DNA from: Paracoccus sp. JM45
GTDB lineage: Bacteria > Pseudomonadota > Alphaproteobacteria > Rhodobacterales > Rhodobacteraceae
Reading direction: 5' to 3'
Assembly: GCF_003590715.1 (NCBI RefSeq)
Contig: NZ_QQVY01000011.1
Location: 1-64,000 of the forward strand
Length of the DNA: 64,000 nt
Shown: positions 33,055 to 42,171 of the stretch, one piece after another
How the letters are laid out: each line of letters starts with the position of its first letter
Numbering within the stretch: the stretch's first letter is position 1
Program-made: the position numbers and the translations under genes
The notes under the pieces: model-generated
What the model was told of the DNA's origin: nothing
Database searches by the model: none
What the model saw: the letters and a program-made list of their open reading frames with translations, nothing else

Positions 33055-34307
33055 TTTCCCTGCGCGCCCGTATCGCCATCCTGCTGATCTCGGCCATTCT
33101 GACGGTGGTCGGGCTGGCGACACTAGCGGCCAGCCGCGCGTTGCAGCCGCCCGATCCGCAAACCTCGATCGTGCCGATTTCACAGCAGCTGGGGGTGATG
33201 ACACGTCTGGCACGGGACAATCCGCAAGCGTTGCTAGATGCCGGCGGACAGATCGCCGACGGACCCTTGCGCGGCCAGCCCGATGAACGTCTGACAGTTG
33301 CATTGAACATGGCGCTGGTCAGCACGGGCAATGCGGATGCGGTACAAGTGATCAAGGCCACCGAAGGGGCGGCCACCTCTGTTTCCATCGATCTGGGGGA
33401 CGGACGCTGGATGATCACACCCGTGCCCAACCGGATGCCGCCGGATGATGGCTGGATGATCTTCTCGATCTGGATTGCGGTGATTATCATCGGCTCAGCG
33501 GTGATATCGCTTTACGCGGCGCAGCGTCTGTCGCGGCCCTTGCAGCTGTTGCAGCAATTGTCGGGGCGCGTCGGGCCGGATGGCACATTGGAACATATCC
33601 CCGAAATCGGCCCTGCCGAAATCCGCGCAACCGCCAGCGCATTGAACCGTCTTTCCGAAGAATTGCGTCAGGCCGTGGAAAGCCGCATCCGTCTGGTGGC
33701 AGCCGCGGGGCACGATCTGCGCACGCCGATGACACGTATGCGCCTGCGTGCCGAATTCATTCCCGATGACGAGGAACGCGACAAATGGCTGGCCGATCTG
33801 GAGGAGCTGGACATGATCGCCGACAGCGCCATCCGGCTGGCCCGCGAAGAGGTCAGCCGCGACGGTCAGGAACCGCTGCGACTGGATCTGCTGTTGCAGG
33901 ATATTGTCGACGAACTTCACGAGATGCACCAGAAGGTCCAGATACTTGATATGCTGCCCCTGAAGGTGCAGGCGGGACCGCTGGCGTTGAAGCGCGCCCT
34001 GCGAAACCTGATCCTGAACGCCGCCACCCATGGCGGTGGTGCAAGGATTACCCTGCGACGTGACGGCGACGATGCGGTCGTGACCATCATTGACGACGGC
34101 GAAGGTATTCCCCCCGATCTGCTGGGGCAGGTGTTCGAACCGTTCTTCCGCGCCGATCCGGCCCGTCGCAAAACCATCCCCGGCGCGGGCCTTGGCCTTG
34201 CCATCGCGCGTGAAATCGTCACCCGCTTCGGCGGCAAGATCAGCATCAGCAACCGCGATTCAAAGGGGCTGTTGCAGCAGATCAGGCTGACAGCCTCGGG
34301 GGAATAG
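33051..34307 (+). CDS. Sensor histidine kinase of the OmpR-type pair
   Basis: The 418-residue membrane kinase has a first helix at about 8-28, a periplasmic sensor part at about 30-134 and a second helix at about 136-155. A HAMP segment and the phospho-acceptor His221 in GHDLRTPMTRMR follow. The ATPase part has LRNLILNAATHGGG (N box), DDGEGIPP (G1) and GAGLGLAIAREI (G2). It belongs to the EnvZ/CpxA-like group. The stimulus cannot be read from the short sensor domain. Its neighbours suggest envelope damage, metal or toxin stress. Confidence 0.92.
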   Translation: MISLRARIAILLISAILTVVGLATLAASRALQPPDPQTSIVPISQQLGVMTRLARDNPQALLDAGGQIADGPLRGQPDERLTVALNMALVSTGNADAVQVIKATEGAATSVSIDLGDGRWMITPVPNRMPPDDGWMIFSIWIAVIIIGSAVISLYAAQRLSRPLQLLQQLSGRVGPDGTLEHIPEIGPAEIRATASALNRLSEELRQAVESRIRLVAAAGHDLRTPMTRMRLRAEFIPDDEERDKWLADLEELDMIADSAIRLAREEVSRDGQEPLRLDLLLQDIVDELHEMHQKVQILDMLPLKVQAGPLALKRALRNLILNAATHGGGARITLRRDGDDAVVTIIDDGEGIPPDLLGQVFEPFFRADPARRKTIPGAGLGLAIAREIVTRFGGKISISNRDSKGLLQQIRLTASGE

Positions 34308-34337
34308 GCGGCGTGTTGCGAACGTCACCCGATTTTC

Positions 34338-34357
34338 GCGTCAGTGTCGCGTCACTG
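34338..34357 (+). promoter_or_regulatory. Tandem GCGTCA repeats, possible PhoB site, before phoD
   Basis: GCGTCAG (34338-34344) and GCGTCAC (34349-34355) are direct repeats exactly 11 bases apart, the spacing of Pho box half-sites (CTGTCAT-like). They lie about 60 bases before the phosphatase start. The match to the consensus is limited to the GTCA core, and the same bases also form a small dyad (CAGTG/CACTG). Confidence 0.25.
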
Positions 34358-34413
34358 TAAGGTTTTGCTGCGAATTCAGCCCCATATGTCACCAGACAGA
34401 CCGGAGAACTGAA

Positions 34414-35949
34414 ATGCCGCGTATCACCTTTTCCCGCCGCGAAGCTTTGCTGGGCAGTGTCGCCCTTGCAGGTGGTCTTGCCATGCCCGGACTGGTTCGG
34501 GCGCAATCGCGTCCGGTCATCACCCATGGCGTGCAATCGGGCGATGTTGCCCATGACGGCGCGGTCGTCTGGGGCCGCGCGGATCGCGAGGCCGAGATGT
34601 GGGTCGAATGGTCCACCTCGGACAGTTTCCGCGACGTGCATCTGATGCCGCGCCTGCCGGTCGGGTCGCCCACCGATAACACGGGCAAAATGGCACTGAC
34701 GGGTCTGCCCTCGGATCAGGAAATTTTTTACCGCGTGACCATGGCGGATCTGTCGGATGGCACCAAATCCGAACCGGTTGTCGGCCATTTCCGCACCGCG
34801 CCGAATGCCATGCGCGACATCAGCTTTGTCTGGTCGGGCGATACGGTCGGGCAGGGCTGGGGCATCGACGAGGATCGCGGCGGTATGAAAACCTATGCCA
34901 CCATGTTGCAGCACCGCCCCGATTTTTTCCTGCATTCAGGTGATACCGTCTATTCCGACGGCCCGTTGCAGGAACAGGTGGAACTGGCCGATGGCACGAT
35001 GTGGAAAAACATCGTCACCGAAGCCAAATCCAAGGTTGCCGAAACGCTGGACGAATACCGTGGCCAGCATCTTTACAACATGATGGACAAGAACGTTCTG
35101 GCCTTCAATGCCGAAGTGCCGATCATCGCCCAGTGGGACGACCACGAGGTGACAAACAACTGGTACCCGAACGAGATGCTGGACGCCGACGACCGCTATA
35201 CCGTCAAATCGGCGCGCCTGCTGGCCGCCCGCGCGGGGCAGGCTTTCCATGAAATGCTGCCCACCCGCCAGAATCTGGCCGAACCGCGCCGCATCTATCG
35301 CAAGGTCGCTTACGGTCCGCTGCTGGATGTCTTTGTCATCGATATGCGCACCTATCGCGGGAATAACACGGCCAATACCGAAGAAGGTGGCACGCCCTTC
35401 CTTGGTGCCGAACAGATGGCATGGCTGAAGCGTGAACTGACCAACTCGGCCGCGACGTGGAAGGTCATCGCATCGGATATGCCCATCGGCATGATGGTCC
35501 GTGACGGCGAAACCGGTATGGAAAACGGTGCGAATGGCGATGGTCCCGTTCTGGGCCGAGAGGCTGACGTCGCCGCCATGCTGTCCTTCATCAAGCATGC
35601 CGCCATCAAGAACACCGTCTGGCTGACCGCCGATGTGCATTACACCGCCGCGCATCATTACAGCCCCGACCGGGCCGTCTTTCAGGATTTCGAGCCGTTC
35701 TGGGAATTCGTATCAGGTCCGCTGCATGCCGGCACCTTCGGCCCGTCGGAATATGACAATACCTTCGGCCCCGAGGTCCGCTTTACCAAACACCCCGACG
35801 AAGGTCAGGCCAACCTGCCGCCCTCGGATGGAATGCAGTTCTTTGGCAAGGTCGATATCAGCGCCGAGACCAAGGTCATGACCGTCAGCCTGATGGACCG
35901 CGAGGACGTCAAGCTGTGGTCCACTGATATCGAGCCTGTTCTGGCTTAA
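34414..35949 (+). CDS. phoD: PhoD-like alkaline phosphatase/phosphodiesterase, Tat-exported
   Basis: The 511-residue protein begins with a twin-arginine signal (FSRREALLGSVALAGG). An N-terminal Fn3-like PhoD domain (THGVQSGDVAHDGAVVWGRA, core SGDV) is followed by the metallophosphatase part with WSGDTVGQG, LHSGDTVYSDG, WDDHEVTNNW and TADVHYTAAHHY. PhoD enzymes release phosphate from monoesters and diesters in the periplasm or outside and bind iron and calcium. The gene stands alone after the kinase gene; a hairpin follows it. Confidence 0.9.
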   Translation: MPRITFSRREALLGSVALAGGLAMPGLVRAQSRPVITHGVQSGDVAHDGAVVWGRADREAEMWVEWSTSDSFRDVHLMPRLPVGSPTDNTGKMALTGLPSDQEIFYRVTMADLSDGTKSEPVVGHFRTAPNAMRDISFVWSGDTVGQGWGIDEDRGGMKTYATMLQHRPDFFLHSGDTVYSDGPLQEQVELADGTMWKNIVTEAKSKVAETLDEYRGQHLYNMMDKNVLAFNAEVPIIAQWDDHEVTNNWYPNEMLDADDRYTVKSARLLAARAGQAFHEMLPTRQNLAEPRRIYRKVAYGPLLDVFVIDMRTYRGNNTANTEEGGTPFLGAEQMAWLKRELTNSAATWKVIASDMPIGMMVRDGETGMENGANGDGPVLGREADVAAMLSFIKHAAIKNTVWLTADVHYTAAHHYSPDRAVFQDFEPFWEFVSGPLHAGTFGPSEYDNTFGPEVRFTKHPDEGQANLPPSDGMQFFGKVDISAETKVMTVSLMDREDVKLWSTDIEPVLA

Positions 35950-35956
35950 TCGCACG

Positions 35957-35987
35957 GGTTCGGGCGCCGGACAAAGGCGTCCGAACC
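35957..35987. terminator. Hairpin between phoD and ccoS
   Basis: Arms GGTTCGGGCGCC and GGCGTCCGAACC pair at 11 of 12 positions around a 7-base loop. It lies between converging genes and touches the ccoS stop codon. It can serve both strands, although no long U-tract is present. Confidence 0.55.
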
Positions 35988-36136
35988 TAATCCTCATCCT
36001 CCATCAGATCCAATGCGCGGGCCTGATCGCCGGCGGGGTCTTCGTATTGACCCGACCGCAGCGCCCAGACAAATGCGGCAAGCCCCGCCAGCCCCAGCGT
36101 GACGGATATGGGGATCAGAACGGCCAGAACATTCAT
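35987..36136 (-). CDS. ccoS: cbb3 oxidase maturation protein CcoS (FixS)
   Basis: A 49-residue reading frame starts MNVLAVLIPISVTLGLAGLA, and ends with acidic residues MEDED. It has one membrane helix followed by AFVWALRSGQYEDPAGD, where WALRSGQYDD is the signature of CcoS. The protein is needed for insertion of haem and copper cofactors into cbb3 oxidase. Its start overlaps the stop codon of ccoI as ATGA, so it is the last gene of ccoGHIS. It is easily missed because of its size. Confidence 0.93.
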   Translation of the reverse strand: MNVLAVLIPISVTLGLAGLAAFVWALRSGQYEDPAGDQARALDLMEDED

Positions 36137-38280
36137 CGAAACCTCCGCACGGCATTCAGGGTGACTGTCAGCGATGACAGCGACATGGCCAATGCCGCCA
36201 CCAAGGGCGAGGCATGCCCCGAGATCGCCACAGGGATCGACACAAGATTATACAGCACCGCCAGCCCGATATTCTGACGCATCCGCCCCATCGCGCTGCG
36301 GGCCGTGGACAGCGCATGCGGCACGCCTTGCAAGCCGCCGCTGATCAGCACCACATCCGATGCCGACCGCGCCGCATCCAGCGCCGTTCCTGGCGAAATG
36401 CCTGCATGCGCGCTGGCCAGACAGCCGGTGTCGTTCAGCCCGTCACCGACCATCAGCACATGGTTGCCCATTCCGGTGCAATCACGCACCCAATCGACTT
36501 TCTGAGCCGGGGTAAGTTGCGCCAAAGCGGTGTCGATTCCGGTCATCTGCGCCATGCGTGCCACCGGAGGCGGGGCATCGCCCGACAGCAGCGCCAGATG
36601 ATAGCCCGCATCGCGCAGCGCCTGAACCGCAGGCACGGCATCGTCGCGCAGGCTTTCGCTGGTGGTCAGCGCAACGGGCGCGTGGCAGGGCGTGGACAGC
36701 CAGACAGCGGACATATCTGTCTCGCAGGTTCCCTTGATCCAGCCGGCGCGGCCAAGGCGGACCGGTTTTCCATCCAGCATGCCAGTGATGCCGCAACCGG
36801 GATGTTCGGTGGTGTCGGTGACAAGCGCAGGGACAATTCCCCGTGCCTGCGCCGTCGCGACAATCGCCTTGGAGACCGGATGCCGCGATGACTGCGCCAG
36901 TCCTGCCGCAATGGCCAGTGCCTCGGGATCAGGTGTGCCGCCAAGCGTGACCTGACCCGTCGTCAGCGTACCGGTTTTGTCGAACGCGACCGTGTCGATC
37001 TGGGACAGGCGTTCCAGAGCGGTGGCCGATTTCACCAGAATGCCTGCGCGAAACAGCCGTGCGGTGGCAACAGTGGACACGGCAGGCACCGCCAGCCCCA
37101 AGGCGCAGGGGCAGGTGATCACCAGAACCGAGATGGCAACATCCAGCGACCGCCAGATATCCCCCGTCACCGTCAGCCAGCCGATAAAGGTCGCAGCCCC
37201 CAGCACATGCACCAACGGCGCATAGATGCGGGCGGCACGGTCGGCGATGCCGGTATGGCGGGTGCGTTGGGTTTCGGCGGTGGCGACCAGCTGGGCCATG
37301 CGGGCCAATGCGGTATCGCGTCCGGCGCGGTCGACGCGGACGGTCAATGCGCCGGTCAGGCAGGTTTCGCCCGCCGTCACCTCATCCCCCGGACCGGCGG
37401 GTTGGGGGACGGATTCACCGGTCAGGGCGGATCGGTCCAGATCGGTGCGTCCGGTAATGATGGTGCCATCGGCAGGCAGGCGGTCGCCGGGGCGGATGCG
37501 GATCAACGCGCCGGCCTGCAGGGTTTCGGCGGCGACGATGCGGTCCTGCGACCCTTCGATCAGTACGGCCTGCGGCGATTCCAACGCCGCCAGCTCGGCT
37601 GCGGCGGAACGGGCGGCGGCGCGGCCCGCGCGATCCAGATAGCGTCCGATCAACAAAAAAAACGTCAGCGCCAGCGCCGCATCGAACCAATTGGCGCGAT
37701 GGCTAAAGCCAAAAGCATTGGCCAGCGACGCCGCCGAGGCCAAGACAATCGCCAGCGAAATCGGCACATCCATATTCATCCGCCCGTGGCGCAGAGCGCC
37801 AAAGGCCGACATGAAAAACGGCTGCGCTGCAAAGCCCACGGCAGGAATGGCAATGGCGGCGGATACCAGATGGAACACCTGTGCTGTGGCACCGGCGGCG
37901 CCGCTCCAGACGGCGACGGACAGCAGCATGACGTTCATCATTGCAAAGCCCGCGACGCCGATACGGGTCAGCAGATCGCGCGCGGTGACATCGCGTGGCC
38001 CAAGACGGCCCGCATCCAGACGGTCGGCGCGGTGGCCCGCGCGGGCCAATGCGTCGATTAGGGTGGCATCCTCGGCCCCCGGTGCGATGATGAATGCACG
38101 TTTGAGGGTCAGGTTCACGCGGGCCTGCTGGACGGCGGGCAAGGCCATCAGGGCGCGCTCGACCGTCGAGATACAGGCCCCGCAATGGATGTCGGGCAGA
38201 TGCAGCACATGCGTCGGCTGATCGACCGCGCGGGGTTCGGTGACCTGAACGCTGGAACAGGCGGGGCAGGCGGCTACCAT
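36133..38280 (-). CDS. ccoI: Copper-transporting P-type ATPase CcoI (FixI)
   Basis: The 715-residue P1B-type ATPase has an N-terminal CPAC motif (5-8), then a heavy-metal-associated domain with CGAC at 33-36. TGES, the membrane CPC of CPCALGLAVP, phosphorylation motif DKTGT and GDGLNDTGCL follow in order. Compared with CopA it lacks extra metal domains. CcoI exports copper across the membrane for assembly of the CuB centre of cbb3 oxidase. It overlaps ccoH by seven bases and ccoS by four. Confidence 0.93.
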   Translation of the reverse strand: MVAACPACSSVQVTEPRAVDQPTHVLHLPDIHCGACISTVERALMALPAVQQARVNLTLKRAFIIAPGAEDATLIDALARAGHRADRLDAGRLGPRDVTARDLLTRIGVAGFAMMNVMLLSVAVWSGAAGATAQVFHLVSAAIAIPAVGFAAQPFFMSAFGALRHGRMNMDVPISLAIVLASAASLANAFGFSHRANWFDAALALTFFLLIGRYLDRAGRAAARSAAAELAALESPQAVLIEGSQDRIVAAETLQAGALIRIRPGDRLPADGTIITGRTDLDRSALTGESVPQPAGPGDEVTAGETCLTGALTVRVDRAGRDTALARMAQLVATAETQRTRHTGIADRAARIYAPLVHVLGAATFIGWLTVTGDIWRSLDVAISVLVITCPCALGLAVPAVSTVATARLFRAGILVKSATALERLSQIDTVAFDKTGTLTTGQVTLGGTPDPEALAIAAGLAQSSRHPVSKAIVATAQARGIVPALVTDTTEHPGCGITGMLDGKPVRLGRAGWIKGTCETDMSAVWLSTPCHAPVALTTSESLRDDAVPAVQALRDAGYHLALLSGDAPPPVARMAQMTGIDTALAQLTPAQKVDWVRDCTGMGNHVLMVGDGLNDTGCLASAHAGISPGTALDAARSASDVVLISGGLQGVPHALSTARSAMGRMRQNIGLAVLYNLVSIPVAISGHASPLVAALAMSLSSLTVTLNAVRRFR

Positions 38281-38723
38281 GACGGATCGACTTTCAGGGA
38301 AATGGCGCGTTGATACAATGTGCCATCATCGGCGCTGCCTGCCAGATCGACGCGCCACATGCCCCGTGCCAGATCGACGGCCACGTGGCCCGTGTCGTCC
38401 AGTTCAAGGGCAAGGTCGTCGCGCGCCTCGGTGGGGCGACCGACATGGACGGTCAGGTTGCGGATGGGGGCAGGGCGGCCTTTGCGGTCAAGGATCTCAA
38501 CGCCCAGCACGCCGTCGCGGTATTCCAGATCCGAGGTCCAGCCAAGTGCGTTCTGCGCATTGCGGCGGGCGTCAAAGGACTGGCTGGCGACATAGGAATT
38601 CGGCACCTCGAGCCCTGGAAAGGTACTGACGGCTTTCGTCGCCAGCAACAGGTTGACCCCGATGATAATGCTGAACCCGCCCACGAACATTGCGGCGACA
38701 TGGCGTCCTGTCAGTTCGGTCAT
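38274..38723 (-). CDS. ccoH: cbb3 oxidase assembly protein CcoH (FixH)
   Basis: The 149-residue protein has one N-terminal membrane helix (HVAAMFVGGFSIIIGVNLLL, core GGFSIIIGVN) and a periplasmic domain with SYVASQSFDARRNAQNALGW, a FixH hallmark around the NSYVAS stretch. CcoH is required for a stable, assembled cbb3 oxidase. It overlaps ccoG by four bases. Confidence 0.92.
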   Translation of the reverse strand: MTELTGRHVAAMFVGGFSIIIGVNLLLATKAVSTFPGLEVPNSYVASQSFDARRNAQNALGWTSDLEYRDGVLGVEILDRKGRPAPIRNLTVHVGRPTEARDDLALELDDTGHVAVDLARGMWRVDLAGSADDGTLYQRAISLKVDPSW

Positions 38724-40231
38724 TGGCTGTCCTTTCCGTTGAATGTGCTGTCCACATGGGCGCGTTCGCCGCTGACGGTATCCTCGACCCAGATGCGGAC
38801 GGGGCTGTTATCCGACGCGGCGGGGGCCGATCCGGCAGGGGCGGTCAGATACAGGCGAACCTTCATCTGCGCGTCCGCGGGAACGGTGACATTGGCGCCG
38901 TCATGCCCCTCGACCTGCAGGGCGGCTGTGCTGTCCGCGCCTGCCTGTAGGTTGAAGACACGGGCGTCGTGATGTTTGTTGCGCAGCCGCACGTCATAGG
39001 CGTTACGGACGCTGCCATCCGATAGCGTCACGAAGGTCGGGTTGCGGACGGGGGCGACGGTCAGCTCGATCTGGGGGCGGATGAAAAGCGCGGAGACCAG
39101 AGCCGCGCCGATGGCCAGCCAGATAGCCAGATAGATCAGGTTGCGCGGTTTTAGCGCATGTTTCCACGCGGGGATATGGGCACCGCCCGCAGCCTCGCGC
39201 GGGGCGTCCGACAGCGCCAGATAATCGATCAGCCCGCGCGGACGCCCGATTTTTTCCATTACCTGATCGCAGGCATCGATGCACAGCGCACAGGTGATGC
39301 AGGCCATCTGCTGGCCGTCGCGGATGTCGATGCCCATCGGGCAGACGTTGACGCAGGCGTTGCAATCAACACAATCGCCGGGGCCTTGGACATTGGTGGT
39401 GGTATCCGGCACGCCCGGCATGGGGATCAGCGGCGCACGCCCGCCGATCTGCGGGCCGGCCACGCGCAGGTCCGCGGCTTGACGGCGCAACCCGCGCCCC
39501 CTTGGTTCACCGCGCCAGTCGCGATAGGCGACGGTCAGCGTGCCGGGGTCCATCATCGCGCCCTGAATGCGCGGCCACGGGCACATATAGATGCAGATCT
39601 GTTCGCGCATGAACCCGCCGAAAACAAAGGTCGTCGCGGTCAGAATGGCGATGGTGACATAAGCGATGGGCGGCGCCGACAGCGTCACCAGCTGGCGGGC
39701 CAGTTCGGGCGCATCGGTGAAATAGAACACCCACGCCCCGCCGGTCGCCATCGCAACAATCAGCCACAGCGTCCATGTCGTCCCCATCAGCCGGATTTTG
39801 CGGACCGTCCACGGCGCTTGGTGCAGGCGCATGCGGGCGTTGCGGTCGCCTTGGACCCAACGCTCGATCACCAGAAACAGGTCGGTCCAGACGGTCTGCG
39901 GACAGGCATAGCCGCACCAGACCCGCCCCAGCATGGCGGTGAACAGGAACAGCCCAACCCCCGCCATGACCAACAACCCCGCCACGAAATAGAATTCATG
40001 CGGCCAGATCTCGATCCAGAAGACATAGAAGCGGCGGTTGGCCATATCGACCAGCACCGCCTGATCGGGCAGGTTCGGGCCGCGATCCCATCGCAGCCAC
40101 GGCGTCAGGTAATAGATGGCCAAAGTGATGGCCATGATCCACCATTTCAGGCGGCGGAAATACCCGCTGACCCGTCGCGGAAAGATCGGGACCCGCGCGG
40201 CATAGAGGTTCTGGGGAGCGTCTGACATCAT
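38720..40231 (-). CDS. ccoG: Cytochrome oxidase accessory protein CcoG (RdxA/FixG)
   Basis: The 503-residue membrane protein carries GYACPQTVWTD and two ferredoxin-type [4Fe-4S] sites: CVDCNACVNVCP and CITCALCIDAC. CcoG acts as a cupric reductase supplying Cu(I) for cbb3 assembly. Several membrane helices precede the clusters, and a C-terminal immunoglobulin-like FixG domain follows. Two ATG codons stand in tandem; either could start. It is the first gene of ccoGHIS and has a perfect FNR box 50 bases upstream. Confidence 0.93.
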   Translation of the reverse strand: MMSDAPQNLYAARVPIFPRRVSGYFRRLKWWIMAITLAIYYLTPWLRWDRGPNLPDQAVLVDMANRRFYVFWIEIWPHEFYFVAGLLVMAGVGLFLFTAMLGRVWCGYACPQTVWTDLFLVIERWVQGDRNARMRLHQAPWTVRKIRLMGTTWTLWLIVAMATGGAWVFYFTDAPELARQLVTLSAPPIAYVTIAILTATTFVFGGFMREQICIYMCPWPRIQGAMMDPGTLTVAYRDWRGEPRGRGLRRQAADLRVAGPQIGGRAPLIPMPGVPDTTTNVQGPGDCVDCNACVNVCPMGIDIRDGQQMACITCALCIDACDQVMEKIGRPRGLIDYLALSDAPREAAGGAHIPAWKHALKPRNLIYLAIWLAIGAALVSALFIRPQIELTVAPVRNPTFVTLSDGSVRNAYDVRLRNKHHDARVFNLQAGADSTAALQVEGHDGANVTVPADAQMKVRLYLTAPAGSAPAASDNSPVRIWVEDTVSGERAHVDSTFNGKDSQ

Positions 40232-40281
40232 GCTGCTTTCTGTTTGCGCGCCCTTACTTGCGTAAAGGCGCGCGTGATGCC

Positions 40282-40295
40282 TTGATGTGGATCAA
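40282..40295. promoter_or_regulatory. FNR box upstream of ccoG
   Basis: TTGAT-GTGG-ATCAA matches the FNR/FnrL consensus TTGAT-N4-ATCAA exactly. It is about 50 bases before ccoG and just after the end of ccoP, so ccoGHIS has its own oxygen-controlled promoter. Confidence 0.9.
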
Positions 40296-40305
40296 GGATG
40301 CATCG

Positions 40306-41184
40306 TCAGTCTTGTGGCGTGGGCATTTCACCGCCGCCAAGGCCGTGGACATAGGCGGCGACGGCGCGGATCTCGGCCTCGGAGAGGCGGGTGTTCCAAG
40401 GGGGCATGACACCGTAAGGACCGCGCGTGATGATGCGGGTGACCTGTTCGGGGCTGTCGCCATAAAGCCAGATCGCATCGGTCAGGTTCGGCGCACCTTG
40501 CGTGCGATCCCCGCGACCGTCATCGCCGTGACAGGACGTGCAGTTGTCTAAAAACAGCTGCCCGCCCGCGCCCGCCAAGGGGTCGGTGCCACCCGGCAGG
40601 CTGCGGATATGGTCGACCAGCGTGGCAATGTCTTCCTTGGGCAATATCTCGCTAAAGGCGGGCATCTGGGAAAACCGCGCATCGGGGTCGTCCTCGTTCC
40701 GGATGCCGTGGCGGACGGTATAGGCAATGTCTTCGACCATACCGCCCCACAGCCAGTCGTCATCCAGCAGGTTGGGATAGCCGACAGCACCCGCCGCACC
40801 AGACCCGTGACATTGCGAACAATTGGTCCGGAACACGGCAGCACCTGCGTTCATCGCAAATTCTATCAGTTCGGGATTGCGGTCCAGAACCCCCAGATCG
40901 GTTTCGGTCAGCGATGCCCGCATATCGGCCTGACTGGCGTCCACTTCCTCGATATGCATCTGCACATCGCCGCGGGTTGACCAGCCCAGCACGCCCTTGG
41001 TCGCACCATTCACCATTGGCCATGCGGGATACAGGATCACATAGACCACCGCGAAAACGATGGTGCCATACAGCGTCCACAGCCACCAGCGGGGCAGGGG
41101 GTTGTTCAACTCCTCGATGCCGTCCCAGCTGTGGCCGGTGGTTTCGACCTTTGGCGTGTCGTCGGTTTTGGGGGGCTTGGTCAT
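40306..41184 (-). CDS. ccoP: cbb3 cytochrome oxidase dihaem subunit CcoP
   Basis: The 292-residue protein has a membrane helix at about 36-56 and two cytochrome c domains with haem sites CSQCH (122-126) and CTSCH (215-219). The start DGIEELNNPLPRWW, around ELNNPLPRWW, is highly typical of CcoP. It accepts electrons from soluble or membrane cytochromes and feeds the CcoN catalytic subunit through CcoO. It follows ccoQ with an ATGA overlap and ends the ccoNOQP operon. Confidence 0.95.
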   Translation of the reverse strand: MTKPPKTDDTPKVETTGHSWDGIEELNNPLPRWWLWTLYGTIVFAVVYVILYPAWPMVNGATKGVLGWSTRGDVQMHIEEVDASQADMRASLTETDLGVLDRNPELIEFAMNAGAAVFRTNCSQCHGSGAAGAVGYPNLLDDDWLWGGMVEDIAYTVRHGIRNEDDPDARFSQMPAFSEILPKEDIATLVDHIRSLPGGTDPLAGAGGQLFLDNCTSCHGDDGRGDRTQGAPNLTDAIWLYGDSPEQVTRIITRGPYGVMPPWNTRLSEAEIRAVAAYVHGLGGGEMPTPQD

Positions 41185-41381
41185 GTCGGGTCCTTAGGCT
41201 GGTCGTCGCCGTCAGTGCGTATCTGGGGGCTGTCGCGAAAGATGGCGTTAGCAGCCTCGTCATGGGCAGCGCGGGCGCCGGGGCGAAACGCCCAGAGGCA
41301 CGCGCCAATGAAAAACGCCGACATGGCCAGCAGCATCCAGCTGTCCGCGAAAAGGCGCATGATGGAATATGTATCGGTCAT
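41181..41381 (-). CDS. ccoQ: cbb3 oxidase subunit CcoQ
   Basis: This 66-residue protein has one membrane helix (LLAMSAFFIGACLWAFRPG, core FFIGACLWAF) and a polar tail (FRDSPQIRTD). It matches the usual CcoQ pattern and place between ccoO and ccoP. CcoQ stabilises the complex, and in Rhodobacter it has a signalling role through the Prr system. Confidence 0.9.
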   Translation of the reverse strand: MTDTYSIMRLFADSWMLLAMSAFFIGACLWAFRPGARAAHDEAANAIFRDSPQIRTDGDDQPKDPT

Positions 41382-41390
41382 CCGGTCCCC

Positions 41391-42167
41391 CTAGCGGCTG
41401 TCATCGGCAATGAAGGTCGAGAAATCGACCAGCGTGCCAAGCATCTGAAGATATGCGATCAGCGCATCCATTTCCGTCATGTCGGGATTGCGGTCAAAGT
41501 TGCGGACCTGTGCATCGGGATAGCGTTCCAGCAGCCCATCGGTGTCGCCCCAAGGATCGACCTGCACCCGCATATCGGCGCGGGCATTGGCGATCATGTC
41601 GGGGGTATAGGGCACCCCGACCATCGCATGGGTTTCCAGCAGATCGCCGATATAGGTCACATCCAGCTTGGTGCGCGCCAGATAGTCGTATTTTGGCATG
41701 ACGCTTTCGGGGACGACCGATTGCGGGTCCGACAGGTGGTCGTAATGCCATTCATCCGAATAGCGCCCGCCCACACGGGCCACATCCGGTCCGGTGCGTT
41801 TGGACCCCCATTGGAAGGGGTGGTCATACATGGATTCCGCCGCCAGCGAATAATGGCCATAGCGTTCGACCTCGTCCCGCATGGGGCGGATCATCTGGCT
41901 GTGGCAGACATAGCAGCCCTCGCGGACATAGATGTCGCGACCGGCCAGTTCCAGCGGGGTATAGGGGCGCATGCCCTCGACATCCTCGATCGTGTTTTCC
42001 AGCCAGAACAGGGGCGCGATTTCCACGATGCCGCCGATGGTGACGACAAGGAAGGATCCCACCAGCAACAGCGTCGCATTGCGTTCCAGCGTGGCGTGAC
42101 GGTCCAGAAGGGACCGGCGCTTTTTCTTTGGGGGCGTCTGGTCGGGGGTGTTGGTGTCTTGGGTCAT
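41391..42167 (-). CDS. ccoO: cbb3 oxidase mono-haem subunit CcoO
   Basis: The 258-residue protein has an N-terminal membrane helix (about 31-50) and one haem c site CYVCH at 85-89 followed by SQMIRPM, the CcoO/FixO hallmark. [12 protein letters not shown] precedes it. It carries electrons from CcoP to CcoN. A proline/lysine-rich head of about 20 residues is slightly longer than in some relatives. Confidence 0.95.
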   Translation of the reverse strand: MTQDTNTPDQTPPKKKRRSLLDRHATLERNATLLLVGSFLVVTIGGIVEIAPLFWLENTIEDVEGMRPYTPLELAGRDIYVREGCYVCHSQMIRPMRDEVERYGHYSLAAESMYDHPFQWGSKRTGPDVARVGGRYSDEWHYDHLSDPQSVVPESVMPKYDYLARTKLDVTYIGDLLETHAMVGVPYTPDMIANARADMRVQVDPWGDTDGLLERYPDAQVRNFDRNPDMTEMDALIAYLQMLGTLVDFSTFIADDSR

Positions 42168-42171
42168 GGGA

